From: Halichoerus grypus
Taxonomy: Eukaryota > Chordata > Mammalia > Carnivora > Phocidae
Reading direction: 5' to 3'
Assembly (NCBI RefSeq): GCF_964656455.1
Contig: NC_135716.1
Coordinates: forward strand, 76,980,484 to 77,044,483
DNA: 64,000 nucleotides
The position numbers and the translations under genes are program-made. Below, one piece after another: positions 38,362 through 50,754 of the stretch. The notes under the pieces were generated by a model, which was not told where the DNA came from, ran no database searches, and saw nothing but the letters and a program-made list of their open reading frames with translations. The number at the start of each line of letters is the position of its first letter. Position 1 is the first letter of the stretch.

Positions 38362-38544
38362 AGGGTGCCTGGGTGGCTCAGTCTGTTAAGCAGTCTTGAT
38401 TTCGGCTCAGTTCATGATGTCAGGATTGTGAGATCGAGCTCTGAGTTTGGCTCTGCACTCAACGTGAAGTATCCTTGAGATAATCTATCTCCTCGCCCCC
38501 CCCCCCACCTTTCCCTCTTTCAAAATAAAATCTTTAAAAAAAAT
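38362..38544 (+). mobile_element. older CanSINE subtype
   Basis: The duplication AAAGAATATGGAAA is exact. The body (CTTGATTTCGGCTCAGTTCA, TGTGAGATCGAGCTCTGAGT) differs from the young copies and resembles the older type shared across carnivores. Confidence 0.93.
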
Positions 38545-38984
38545 AAAGAATATGGAAAGAGATATAAGGATTAGCCTCTACCCCTAAGGACCAAGATTAA
38601 GCACCTAAGGAAGAGCCCCACCCAGGGTTGAGATCTGGACCTTGTGGAGAGGATGTTTGGCTCACTGGATGGCAAGGAAGTTGCTATGGTGCCTCCTTAA
38701 TGGAATTGCCAGAAATCTGCTTTCTGGTACCAGGGAAAGATGTTCACAGAGAGGTGTTTTACCAAAGACTGTCTTCTGCAAACCATCCAAGGGAGGGCGC
38801 TAGGGGAGGCTGCTGGCTGTTATGCACTGTAGGAGTCTGTTGGTGGAGAACCCTTAAGGACTGCAGGAGCCTGCCAAGCAGTGCAGCAGACCCAGAAGCA
38901 AAGCCCTTTTCTCATGCAATGTCTCTCTGGTACCATCTGCTCATGCTGTGGCTGAATATTACCCATCAGTAGGAATTGATACAG

Positions 38985-39270
38985 GACGTAGAATTTTTTT
39001 TCTATTTTTAATTGACTAAATTTGACATATGACACAGTATAAGTTTAACGTGTACAATGTGTTGACTTTGATATGTTCATATCTTATAATGCCTTTGTAG
39101 CAATATTATATTGCATAATTATAGTACAATATTGTCTGTATTTATTATATTGTGCATTAGATCTCTGTGACTTACTGCTTGTTGCACGCTTGTACTCTTA
39201 AAACACCATCAGTCTTATTCCCCCCACTCCCCATCCCCTGGTAACCACATTTACTCTCTGGAAGTAGAAT
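38985..39270 (-). mobile_element. L1M 3'UTR fragment
   Basis: TTAATTGACTAAATTTGACA, GTTTAACGTGTACAATGTGT and CCCATCCCCTGGTAACCACA follow old L1 3' text in reverse. Confidence 0.7.
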
Positions 39271-39814
39271 ATTTTTGATTTGTACTTAATTTCTTTCTGG
39301 CAGAATCAGGGCAATGAACTGCTGCTGCTCTTAAAACCTGTCTCCATTGCTTTTGCTCCCTTGGCTATTCTAAACCTTTCTCCCAGCTAAAATGATGGTA
39401 GACTCCTTTTGACTTAAAGGCCAGTTGCTATTTTTATATTTTGTTCCCAATCAGCTGATCTTGAGTATTTCTTCCTGGCCTTCTGTATTCTCTCACATTT
39501 AAATATCAAAATGGAGTCCTAGTCCCTGGACCAGGTATTTGAGCCCTCCTTCTTTCTTTTTACTACACTGACTCAAAAATTAGCTCTGTCTACACTTTTA
39601 GTAAGGACTCTACACTTCTTCCTGGTCTTCTTTTAACTATATGAAGGTTTTGTTGTTTTAAAAATAGACAAGCACATGTTATCTCAGAAAAGTGTCACTA
39701 TTTGAGCTTTTATTTTATGATGTATTGGAAAGAAACTCAACCAAGACTCTGGAGCCTTGAATCTTGTTAGGATGACCTTGAACAAGTAGTTTTCCCCCTT
39801 GCGTGACAGGGTGA

Positions 39815-40001
39815 ACTGGATAATTTTAGAGGTTTTCTTCTTTACAGTTTATTATTTTTCTTGACTTTTTCACAAATATCAAAGTGGTGTATTTTTGGGG
39901 GCTTATATGCACAGAAAACAATACTGGATAATTTTAGAGGTTTTCTTCTTTTTATTATTTTTCACAAATATCAAAGTGGTGTATTTTTTGGGGCTTATAT
40001 G
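39815..40001 (+). repeat. imperfect tandem duplication, period 108 bp
   Basis: ACTGGATAATTTTAGAGGTT begins at 39815 and again at 39923. Both copies run to GGGGCTTATATG; the second has lost about 16 bases. Confidence 0.9.
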
Positions 40002-40082
40002 GATTATGCCTTTGGTCTCATGGATTACAAACTTTTAAAATTTAAAGTTCTAGAATGAGATTTCAAATGTCAGCAATATATA

Positions 40083-40345
40083 GGTATCCTCCACTTTCTG
40101 AAAGGTCTCGTTGTGCCACTTGGCTTTTATGAAAGACCTGCATTAGTACCTGTTTTCCTTAACTGAAAGAAATCTGTAGAGGATTTTCACTTTTAGGAAA
40201 AGAGCCATTACCATACTAATGTAGGTCTTTCTTAAAGCCAAGTGGCATCGGAAAGCAGAGGGAATACCTTTTGCTTTATGCCAGTTTGGCTTAGGAAATT
40301 TTTCATAGGAACACTCTACTTTGGATAGCCTGGGAGATCTATCAT
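40083..40345 (+). mobile_element. palindromic MITE-like DNA transposon remnant
   Basis: Arms at 40114-40148 and 40214-40247 are inverted copies with about three differences, around a 65-base loop. Weaker pairing continues outward. The part after 40261 (GCTTTATGCCAGTTTGGCTT ... GAACACTCTACTTTGGATAG) matches my memory of an old mammalian non-autonomous DNA transposon; I cannot name the family. Confidence 0.7.
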
Positions 40346-40604
40346 TTGTTTTTGACTCATTTAATTCTACTCATTTTATTTATTCACAGTGCTTCAACTA
40401 TAAAGAATTAAGGTACCAGAAAAAGCTCTTGTAACCTATGCTAGTTAGGTCTGTACCTCACAGGAATGATTTAGAAAATGTGGTATACATGCCTAGGTTG
40501 CTTTCAGGTTGACTTTCTGAACACATTTTTAAGATCTCTTGGACATTTTACCAACCTTTGTGTAACTCTTTATACTGACAATATTTGCAGAAGTGATCCT
40601 CATA

Positions 40605-40925
40605 GGTGTCAGCAAATTATGGCCCATGAGCCAAACCTGGCCCACTGCCTGTTTTTGAATAGTCTGCAAACTAAGAATGGTGTTTACATTTTTAAATGGT
40701 TAGAAAAAAAATTAGAAAAGTAGTGTGTGAAAATTAAATATAATAGAAGTTTCAGTGTTCATGAATAAATAAAACATTTGGAACACAGCCGTACTTTCAT
40801 TTACATGTTGTTTGTGGCTGATTTTGCCCTTACAGGCACAGAATTCAGTAGTTGTTAACAGAAACCAAGGGCTGCAAATTCTGATGTATTTACTATTTGG
40901 TCTTTTATGGAAAATCTTTGCTGTA
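40605..40925 (+). mobile_element. hAT-Charlie-like element
   Basis: GTCAGCAAATTATGGCCCAT, CTGGCCCACTGCCTGTTTTT, ACATTTGGAACACAGCCGTA and TTTACTATTTGGTCTTTTAT occur in the order of a common mammalian MER-type DNA transposon, with an AT-rich insertion in the middle. Confidence 0.75.
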
Positions 40926-41300
40926 GCACTAGTGACACTGAAGATTAAATGCAGTGGTAGAAAAAGAATGGGCAAACTAGATGTAAGATGTGATTGTGGA
41001 ATAAAATAAGGATACAGAGGTTGGACAGTGGGTGAGTAGGTCCTTGGAGTTTAAGGTGTTACGATGGTTGTTACCTTTGGGGCTTGAATAGTTGTCGAAG
41101 ATGCCCAGGATGCTTGTGAGAGCTGGGAGCAGAGAAGACTGCAGCAGAGATGCCAGAGTCGTGCTACTGATGGAAGGGTGGGCACCTGAGTGTCTTCAGA
41201 ATGGGGAATGGGGAGATTACTATTAATAGATAGGAAAATGTAGTAAATAAAAATGCAAAACATGTTTTCCTGTACACCTTTTCAAGAAGAGTTTGGGTGT

Positions 41301-41498
41301 TTTTTTTTTTTTTAAAGATTTTATTTATTTATTTGAGAGAGAGAGAATGAGAGAGAGCACATGAGAGGGGGTACGGTCAGAGGGAGAAGCAGACTCCCTG
41401 CCGAGCAGGGAGCCCGATGTGGGACTCGATCCAGGGACTCCAGGATCATGACCTGAGCCGAAGGCAGTCGCTTAACCAACTGAGCCACCCAGGCGCCC
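41301..41498 (-). mobile_element. CanSINE, 'GACTCCAGGATC' subtype
   Basis: The exact duplication GAGTTTGGGTGTTTTT flanks it. It shares CAGGGACTCCAGGATCATG and GGCAGTCGCTTAACCAACTG with the copies at 51.5 kb and, in reverse, 60.4 kb. Confidence 0.96.
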
Positions 41499-41598
41499 GA
41501 GTTTGGGTGTTTTTTTTGAAACATTGTCTATCTTTGAGGCATTCATAAACAAGGAAAAGTATGTATGTGTATGTGTTTTCTATAGCTTTGTATTTTTT

Positions 41599-41607
41599 CT
41601 GTGTGCA

Positions 41608-41640
<33 letters not shown>
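41599..41640. repeat. (GT)n microsatellite
   Basis: About 15 uninterrupted GT units near 41610-41639. Confidence 0.95.
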
Positions 41641-41641
<1 letters not shown>

Positions 41642-41934
41642 CATGCAGTTTTCCAAGTCAAATAATGAGTTCATGCTGATTCCTCTCATTCCATCCAGCA
41701 TCACAAGATATGTCCCCAGCGTCTTTCCCCATCTTTCTGTGCCTTGGTTTCCCTCAGAAACACCATAGAGCTGTTGAGATCTCAATGAAAAGTGGCACCT
41801 AAAATCCAAAGTATTTTATATATATTATATATTATTACTAGATACAGATTTTTATGCATTGAACAAATGCTTCTTGAAATGGGAACATGTTCTTTTGTGA
41901 GAGGATGAAATAGGACTGTGTTGATAGAAACAGG

Positions 41935-42085
41935 TAACACCTATTGAGTACTTGGTATGTGACCAGGGACCATAGGCAATTTACATACATTACCCCGGAT
42001 ACTTCTCATATGAATCCTGTGAGGTAATTATTGTTATTAATATTAACATAGCTAGAATTTACAGAATTAGGGTTCCAATCTAGAA
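41935..42085 (-). mobile_element. MIR
   Basis: CTATTGAGTACTTGGTATGT, ATCCTGTGAGGTAATTATTG follow reverse MIR order. Confidence 0.7.
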
Positions 42086-43558
42086 CCCACACTATATTAT
42101 ATGCTCTTTTAAGTATAATTTTTACTTAGGTTGAAAAACATTCTATTAGAATATAACTCAATAATGAATCTATAACTTGATATGAAATCATAATTTGACA
42201 TACTAATATTCAATCTATAAATAATCTTTCTAAGGTTAGCAAATGAGTAAAGTAAAATTGTTATATTCCTGTTGATACAAATCCTGTTGAATTCAGACCA
42301 GAATTTTACATTGCTTAATGTTATTACTCACCACTATAACCTGTGGGGATTCAGTCTAGATATATTTAATACATTGTTAAATAATTATTGTCCAGAGATT
42401 GATAATAATTCATAAACTTTGCTGTGAAGAATATGAATAACTTCAAGTACGAGAAAATGATTTTAGCTTTCTGACTTTTATTACTATGTTTTCTGTAATA
42501 GTTTAAATTGGGCATTTTTTTTCCTTACGATCTCCCAGCAAGCTGTCATAAAGTCGGGTTTTAGTAATATTGCTTACTATCAGTAATTATTGAAATTAAT
42601 AAAAAATTCTTTTTAAAAGAAGCATTCTGTTCAATTTCAAGAAATCTAAAAAGAGTAAATTAGGTCTTTTTGGCCTTATATGTTCTAATGTTTGAACAGA
42701 TTTTTTCGTATCTAGATTATTATAAAATGACTTATAGAACTTGGGTTTCTTTCTAACTTGTGTGATCTTGGACAAGGCAAGATCACACTTTATCCGTGAA
42801 ATGAAGTGAACTCTTCTGCTGTTCTTAGCTCCTAAGAAAGCTCTTTAATTTGAGTTTAGCTTCTAGAGTGTGGTCTCTGAATCCTCCATGCTTATCATAG
42901 TTGCTGAGGCAAAAGTAGATGATCAGTTTTTGTTATTTGAATGAGGAAATCAACAAATAGAAGTCTTTTTGTGCAAAACAAAATATCCAAATGTCAGGCA
43001 ATCTAATTGCTTTGGGTAACTTTTTGTTGACAGAGCATTTAGTATTTTAACGTGTACTGTTAATAAACATAATTATACTCAGTTATGAGGACATAGTTTG
43101 ACCATCAATCTAATTAATATGAAATAATTCCTTACATTATTAAAAACCTTCAGTTCTATGAATTTATTGTAGTCAAATTGAAAGTAATTTTTAAACTTTT
43201 TTTTTTAAATGCACAAACCATTTAAGAGACTAATTTCCATGAACAAAGACTGTCAACTGAACTGAACTGAAGCCATTTTTTTATTTTCTATCCTCAATGT
43301 CCCTGGGACTTACTCAACTTGCTGGACCAGTGGTGAAGAACTTGTTAAATGAAGCCTGGAGGGAGGTACTGGGCTGTAGTTTAACAAGCTTTCACAGCAT
43401 TTTGGTTGTTTAGTTTGCATGGCGTTCTCCAAATGAGTTTTATTGATACAAAGAACTATTGATGAGAGAGTAATCATTTGAAGTTGAGGTGTGCTTCCTA
43501 GCAATTACTTTAGAGCCTATAGAATTATGGTGATGATCTTATGATTACAGTTTTATTT
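42086..43558. other. intron 1, otherwise nothing recognised
   Basis: AT-rich intronic DNA apart from the possible MIR near 42.75 kb. Confidence 0.35.
42740..42830 (+). mobile_element. possible MIR core with a perfect hairpin
   Basis: ACTTGTGTGATCTTGGACAA resembles the MIR core. TGTGATCTTG and its exact complement CAAGATCACA are seven bases apart. Confidence 0.4.
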
Positions 43559-43721
43559 TAAAGATTTTACTTATTTATTTATTTGAGAGAGAGCATGAGC
43601 AGTGGGAAGGGGCAGAGGGAGAAGCAGACTGAGCAGGGAGCCCGACATGGGGCTCAATCCCAGGACCCTGGGATCATGACCTGAGCTGAAGGCTTAACTG
43701 ACTGAGCCACCCAGGCATCCC
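43559..43721 (-). mobile_element. CanSINE
   Basis: A slightly shortened body; the duplication TGATTAC(A)GTTTATTTTA flanks it. Confidence 0.93.
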
Positions 43722-44269
43722 TGATTACGTTTATTTTAAAGAACTTCTTAAACTTTCTCTGGGTCTTGAGTAAAAATAGGGATAGAATTATTTGTCCCAA
43801 TAAATGAGATGAAGGTATTAGTATCAAATGTGGTGTGTGTGTATTTGTCAGAAGGTCTTAGACCCAAATTTCTAGTTGCTGTGTTTTCTTATTTCTGATA
43901 ATGTGAATATTAGTGGTAGTGCATGCCATTAGATCTATGAATAAGACCAAAGTATCCAATTTGTTTTTTCTCAGTTGGTTTTCTTCATTTGCATGGTGCA
44001 GGTAATAATACCACGTGTCCTGTGTAAATACCTTGGGGTAGTTAATGAAATTATATGGGTTGCTATTGAAACACTGAAAAATTAAGAATGATATATAACT
44101 AGGTATTTTATTCTATATAGCTTTCACTGCCTGTCCATAGATAAATTGATCATCTTGGACTTTGGAAAGATGCCATTTTATAAGGCCAAAAAAACTTTAT
44201 AGTTAACCTGTTTACATTCTTTATCTTTGTATAGCAAATACACTTAGACATTTTTAAAGTTTTTACAGG

Positions 44270-44400
44270 TGCCATTGAGAAAATTTGATTTAGTGACAGT
44301 ATCTTCCAGGTGAAAAAACCAAAGCCAGAAAAGATAACAATTTGCTCAAAATCATCATGTGACAAGGCCAGTCTTTGCATTCCACAGTACGATAATACGC
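44270..44400 (-). mobile_element. MIR fragment
   Basis: CAGGTGAAAAAACCAAAGCC and CAATTTGCTCAAAATCATCA fit the reverse MIR core. Confidence 0.5.
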
Positions 44401-46285
44401 AGAAAGAATATCTTTGGTGTGAGCTCATATATTGGTTTGTGATATACTAGTGGAAGGGAACAGATACAGACCATCCGAACTCCCAAACTGTGAAATTTTG
44501 CTTTGGACTATTGTTTTATTTTTTATTTGAATATTGTTCTTTTTGAACTCAAAATTTTTCAAATAAAATAAGCCCAACTTTAAAAGCCTGACCCAAGAGG
44601 AGCCAAAAATGTCTATGTTCTTCTCTCATGCTTCCTTATTGATCTCATTACTTCCTAAGAACATTGTCATGTAATGGATTAAAACCAGAAAGCTCAGTTG
44701 TCATTTCAGTTTTCTGCTTCAGACTTTTCCTGAGTTACAGGAGGTAAACAATTCTTATGTTTGAAAGGTTTTCTAGGCTGTGGCTTCTATAAGGAATATT
44801 TTTAAGTGTTAAGGATGGTTACTAGAGCACTTCTTATATTTCTCGAAAAATTGAAGATGTTAAGCAATAATCTTAAAACCTGAGGCAGTTATTCTCTGAT
44901 GATTTTGTTAGCTCAAAGATATGTGGAACTTTGCATATTGAGGGCATTTGTAGTATATGGGTATGATTGTGTTTAGCAATACGGACACATGCTTGTGTAG
45001 TGATACAGGTTTGAAGAGGTCATATATTCAGATGTTTAAGTAAAAGGAGTGGAGGAGACATTGGAGATACATGAAATCCTGTAACTTTCAAAATGATGAA
45101 ATTTCAGCTTAAGTTGCCTCATCTTGTCCTTTAAAAATGTTTTATATTCCTCCATCCCTTTATATCCTGTACCTTGAACTCCCATAAAGCTATCTCCTGC
45201 TGTTTCTCCATCTTGTTTGAGTTTATGCTGATCTTCACTACCCCAGGCAAGGAGAATAGGAAAATTAAAAGAATGAGGGCGGAGGTAGAAGGAAAAGGCA
45301 TAGGAAGTAAGACTGGAATAGAATAGAGAATATGACTGAAAAGTCTACATCTATGAATATAGGCATCTTAAAACTTGCCAAATATTAAAACACAGAACCT
45401 ACTTGCTTCCAACAGAACTTTCTTTTGTCATTTGAAACAATTTGTAGTAGTCAATTGAAGGGTTGGGGAGCAGATAATCTTTATCTTGAGACAGTGGTTT
45501 ATCAGTTGTCTGATCAGATGAAGATTCCAGAGTTCAAGGGACTATGAAGGAAAAATAAGCTTTCACTGAGCTGTAGCTGTTAGGTATGTTAAAATTTGAA
45601 AGGATGTCCTGGAGTAGAAAGCTAGAAATTACTCTTACAGTGTTTTATGTTTAATCGTCATTTATTAAATGCTTGCTAACGCCTTTACAAGTGTGATGAA
45701 TATTTTAAATATATTATTTTATCTTCATTTTATTTTATCTTTATTATTATTGAGTTTACAGTTTGGACAGAAAACGTGTCGAACCAAAGAAAACTGTACA
45801 AGACAGCTAATTTTTGCTAATTTATATAACAAATGCTCCATTAGAGAAAATTAGCACATGGGGAAGTTAGCTAGTAAGCTACCAAAGAGAGGTTCGGTAC
45901 CTGACTGCTGCCTGAGCCCATGTAAGAGTACGGAGGGCAGCTGGTCCTAATTTAGGCCTCTTGGCTGAGTTTGTGGCCCAGAGCATGATAGAAGGCACTG
46001 CATTGTTTTTTGTTTTTTTTGTTTTGTTTTGTTTTTTACATTAACCTCTCTCAATCAACTTACATATGAATGGCTATATTTTCCCTTTTGCTTCTGTATA
46101 CACTGTTCTTGGCTTTTTTTCCTAACACCTCTAACTTTAGGATTTACATTTTCATTCTGTAGTTCTGTCTTAAGGAAGTCACTAGGTGATCACTAGATTT
46201 CAGAACTGACACTTTTTTTGTTTTCCCTTTCTGGTCTTTTGGGTTTATGAATGAATGTTTCAAATGTGTCTTTTTTGTCCTAGAT
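44401..46285. other. intron 1, nothing recognised
   Basis: Ordinary intronic DNA with a TTTTG-type simple repeat at about 46003-46037. Confidence 0.35.
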
Positions 46286-46289
46286 ACGA

Positions 46290-46460
46290 AAGAAAGTGAA
46301 TTACTTATTGGACATGTGTACATTAGAAGCTTTATGTGCCGTGCACTATTCACTGTTTACAAATTTATGATGTGGTTATTATTTTTCCCATTTTATAGGC
46401 AAGGAACCTGAAGATCACAGGTTAAATAATTTGCCTGAGGCTGCAGTCAGTACATGACAT
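46290..46460 (-). mobile_element. MIR
   Basis: CCCATTTTATAGGCAAGGAA and AATAATTTGCCTGAGGCTGC fit the reverse MIR. Confidence 0.65.
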
Positions 46461-46654
46461 CAGCTGCTTTATTTCCACCATTCCATTCTTCTTTTGGAAC
46501 CAAGAGTACTAAAAGGGAGGAAAAAGAGGAAATGAGAGTTTGAGAGATAGGGAGAGAGATCTGAATCTTTTCAGGCAGGGGGACACAAAGTCTGCCTTCG
46601 AATTATGGGCCAGGAGCCTCTTTGCAAATTGTTCTGCTTTCAGGAGGATTTTAT

Positions 46655-46835
46655 GGCTTGCCAAACTGGATTTGAGTTGTGGCTCAGCTACTCACGAGTT
46701 CTGAGCTTGTCTCCTGGTCTCTCCGAACTTTGGTCTTCTCATTAGTAAAATGAAGTTAGTGCTTCTTCATAGAGTTTTGGTGAAGAAATAGAGCCCAGTG
46801 CCTGTATGTAGTAGAGAAATAGGAAATTGCATGTA
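46655..46835 (+). mobile_element. MIR
   Basis: GGATTTGAGTTGTGGCTCAG, TTCTCATTAGTAAAATGAAG and AGCCCAGTGCCTGTATGTAG follow forward MIR order. Confidence 0.75.
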
Positions 46836-46889
46836 TATGTTATTACTAGTAAAAAAATAAATAAGATTGGCACAATGAGTAGTGGACCT

Positions 46890-47420
46890 TACTTTAATGT
46901 TGGAGGAAAAATTTTTCCTTCTACTATTCTAGGTTCTTTGGCTGGTCTGATAATCAAATTAACATAAGACAGATTAGCAGGAGAAAAATTTGATTGTATA
47001 TGTATGGGAGCCCCACAAAGACAGGGAGACCAAAGGATAAGCTGGGTGGGCAGTTGAGGCTTACATGCCATCAGGAGCTAAGAAGTAGGATAGGGGCCTG
47101 GGATGTCACAGGGGAGGAGGTGATTCACAGGACGATAAGAAGAGCAGATGTTTGGTAATTAGATGTTTGTCCTGCTATACAGATAGGTCATTCAGATTAA
47201 AAAAAAAAAAAAAAAGGTGGTATCTTGGTAGTAGCTCTCTTTCTGGGCCAGGCTCCTTACCTAAATTCTTTTAGGTAGTTTAAAGGGAGGTAAAAGTTTT
47301 TCTTTAGTCTGCTGGGCCTTGATTGCCTTCAGCTCAAAATGGTCCACTTGTTAAAGTAGGACATTTGGGGAGACTTGTTCTGAACCCCTTCATTAGCCTC
47401 TTGTCTTTCTTTCATGATTC
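46890..47420. mobile_element. possible LTR, family unresolved
   Basis: ATAAGACAGATTAGCAGGAG then AAAATTTGATTGTATATG, and later CAGCTCAAAATGGTCCACTT, feel like a known mammalian LTR, but I cannot assign it or its ends. A poly-A of about 18 lies inside at 47198-47215. Confidence 0.35.
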
Positions 47421-48334
47421 TGTATTTATGTCTCATCATATCTATTTGCCATCACTGAGAAAATTTCTTCTGTGTCGTTTTCTCCACACTGAAAGCAGCC
47501 TTCGTGCAGGACCCCCATGGCAAGGTCTTTGAGGGCATGAGGAAGAAAGATTGCTTTGTTCATGCCCTCGAATGGTGTGTTCTCCTTTGAATCACCAGTC
47601 TTCTTTACTCCAAAGCTGGGTGAGCTTTGTCCTCACCTTTGCAGAGAAAGGAGCAGCAAGCAGCAGTTGGCTGCTTGCCACTGGTTGCTAGGAAGGAAAG
47701 AAAGAGAGTCGGCATTCATTCTGTTCTCCGACTTTGTGACATCTGTCTGCCATCTGTTTGCTTCCTGCCTCCATTGACTTGTCTTTAACCTTCCATAAAA
47801 CATCCCTAAGCTGCCTGAAAGACACCGTAATATTGACCTGGGCCTTCAGTAGATCTTCCCGTAAACCAAATACATTAAAGCTACATATCTTGTTTTGAAA
47901 GACTAGAAGCCACTTTTGTAACACCTTGCAAATCATTTCAGGTGAGCTTATGTGAATGTATGTACCCCAAACACAGGTACTAGAAAGAAAATGCCAAGGA
48001 GTGAAATTGTGTTCTGTGAGTAAATATGACAACTTCCTTCTCAAACAGACATAACCGTAAGCTGTTCTTTTATTTTCTGACGCTTCTCTCTTTTGCCTTT
48101 ACCTTTTCTTCTTTTCCTTAGATTCCTTATTTTCCTTTTGTTGTTTAATGCAGGACTTGAACACACCTAATTTTTTTTTTCTTTTCCATGTTAGAGAAAA
48201 TGGCAGGAGTGGGGCACCAAAAAATGTGACCAAAGTAACAGAAATGCTGAGGCATGGACAGACATTCCTGGATAACTAAAAGTGAGCTGTACTCAAATAT
48301 GGGTTTGATGCCAAAATAGCAGGGAAATTAGAGC

Positions 48335-48480
48335 TCTGAGGAACCTTAGGAATCATAGAATTTAGCCTCTTCATTTCACAGGTGAGGAAATGATGTTCTG
48401 GAGAGCTGCCCAGAGCCATACAGAAAAGTTATCAGTGGGACAAAGGCTAGACCTTGGTCTCTTGACTTGTATTTGGCACT
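48335..48480 (-). mobile_element. MIR fragment
   Basis: CTTCATTTCACAGGTGAGGA then GAGCTGCCCAGAGCCATACA fit the reverse MIR core. Confidence 0.6.
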
Positions 48481-50650
48481 TTTCCATGATTGAGATGAAA
48501 TTATCTCAGAATTAACAAATGGCAAATGCATCCATGACTTAATGCTGTAATGGCTTTTTAATAGTGTTTTCTTTACTCATAAAAAATGAAGTATATTTCA
48601 AGTTAGGGGATTATTATTGAATTATCACAATATTTATTACAGATTTTAACTTGCAAACTCCTCACATGTACATTAATTATAATCCAAAATTCATGGCCCA
48701 GCAGTTAGGGGACTGATTTCATTTTGGTGCCTCCATGTGGTGGGATATCACACTTTCGGATTTTGGAAGAATTTTTAATGGCATGAAAATGCTTAAGACA
48801 TATTAAGCAAAAGTTTGAAATAGTATATACAGTATAATAGTAATATTGTGTTAAGAAAGCGTTATAGATGCTTAGAAAGTAAATATTAACAGTGGCTCTT
48901 TGAATATTAGGGTTATGAATAATTTTTATTTCTTTGTTTTCAAATTTTCTGCAAATGCACATAGTATCATTGAATTGGTCAATGTTATGAAAATGTAATT
49001 TATAATAATTCATTTTCCGCCCACCATCAGAAGCTATGTATATGATAAAATGACTTATCTTTGAAGCTCTGTAGTATAAATTATTATATTTTCTCTCTTT
49101 TTTTGTTCTTTGATTTTTCTGCTGTAGCCTATTTGCTAAATGTATTTTTATTCCTTAGGAAATTATATTCTGTGTGTCTTTTATCTTATTCTGGTCTAAA
49201 AAAAATACACACAAACACACATATATATTTAAGTATCCCCTTTATTTTCAGCTTTACTTGTCAGTTTTGTTCAAATAATGCATGTACACAATTTAGAAAG
49301 TCAGGTGATACCCTGAAGACAAAGTATAGCAGTTCCTGGCTTTACCTGTTTCCACCTGGAGGCTCACACTCCAGGGGGATCTTAATGCATTCAGCTATTT
49401 CATAGTAGGGAAGTTACCTCCATGTTGCTAACTAAGATGCTCTTTTTAAATTCATGAATTTTAGATAGCATTTACTTTCCTATAATCACAGATGAGGTAT
49501 TAACTTCCATACCCCTCTTTACCTCTTCTCTTTTGTCCTCTTATGGTTAAATGACTATTCAGATTGAATCAGCAATTGTGTTTTCACTATTCTGACTATG
49601 TACACATTGTCTTCCCCAGACCAAATAATGTATAATTATATTCTCTTTCTTTTACAGTTTTGGTTTTTCCTTTACATCTTATTTTAAAATTAGTCATACA
49701 GTATGTTTCTCATTCTTTAAAAAGCCTTTGCTGGCTCCATTGTCTGTGGGAGGAAGTCCAAGCTCCATGTGTGTGTGGCCTGCAAGCTTCGTTTCTCATT
49801 CCTCTGTATTGTTTTAGCCTCACCAAGCACTGCTCTCTAGTCCTGCACTTCAGCTCTTCGGTACTATTTGTAGTGCCTTATGTGGGCGGGTGCATTGCCT
49901 CTTGTCTCCTTGTCTTTTCTGCTTGTTTTGAACACCTCTCCTTCCTTCTGCCTCTGTGCTTACCACGTCTTCATATTTAGGAAAATTTTCCTATCCTTTT
50001 GTGTCCACCCCCGTGTCTGGGCTGGTGTTCCATAACACCCCTGTAAACTCTACCATGGCTCTGCTCATCCCATTTTGTAGTTTTTCATGCCAGCTCTTCT
50101 CCTGAGGTCCGTTGGGTTTCCTAAGATTCTTTCAAGGGCCTGAGAAGTCCAGTACTGGGTTTTTCTATAACATCTGAAAACACCTACTAATGTTTTGCAA
50201 AACAACAGGACTTGTGGGAAAAGTAGCCTTGGAACATACCATTGAGAACCTGTGCAACTGTGTAACCAGTTTACCAACAAGAAAAATAGCAATCCTAATA
50301 AAATTTTTAGCATAGCTAAATCTACTGGAATTTGCATGTAGCATTACAGTCAGTCAGTCCTTCATAGCCTTAAACCCTAAGGTTCATCTTCCTCTGAAAT
50401 TTAGGCTCTAGAAGATAATTTGCTTATGGATATTGTTTTATTTGCACATGTATATTTTTATCAAAATTTAAAAATCTGAATCTGGGTATAGCCTCAATTC
50501 ATCTGTTGCTTTAATCCAGAGACATTGTCTTAACATTTTCTTCGTCTGCATTCACAGCTTTCCTAGACCCCTTGAATTGCCTTAGAGGTAGGCACTCTCT
50601 ATTTTTAGCTTTTTGCTGGAAGTGTTCTTAAGTCGCTAAGGTATCTTTTT
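48481..50650. other. intron 1, nothing certain
   Basis: About 49240-49390 may be an old L1M 3'UTR piece (weak). No exon recognised. Confidence 0.3.
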
Positions 50651-50746
50651 TTTAATTTTATTTTATTGTGTTATGTTAATCACCATACATTACATCATTA
50701 GTTTTTGATGTAGTGTTCCATGATTCATTGTTTGCATATAACACCC
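50651..50746 (-). mobile_element. 5'-truncated carnivore L1 3' end
   Basis: A poly-T/ATTTTATTTTATTGTG start and TTAATCACCATACATTACAT then GTGTTCCATGATTCATTG match the 3' end of young carnivore L1. Only about 96 bases are present. A possible duplication ATCTTTTT lies at 50643 and 50747. Confidence 0.85.
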
Positions 50747-50754
50747 ATCTTTTT

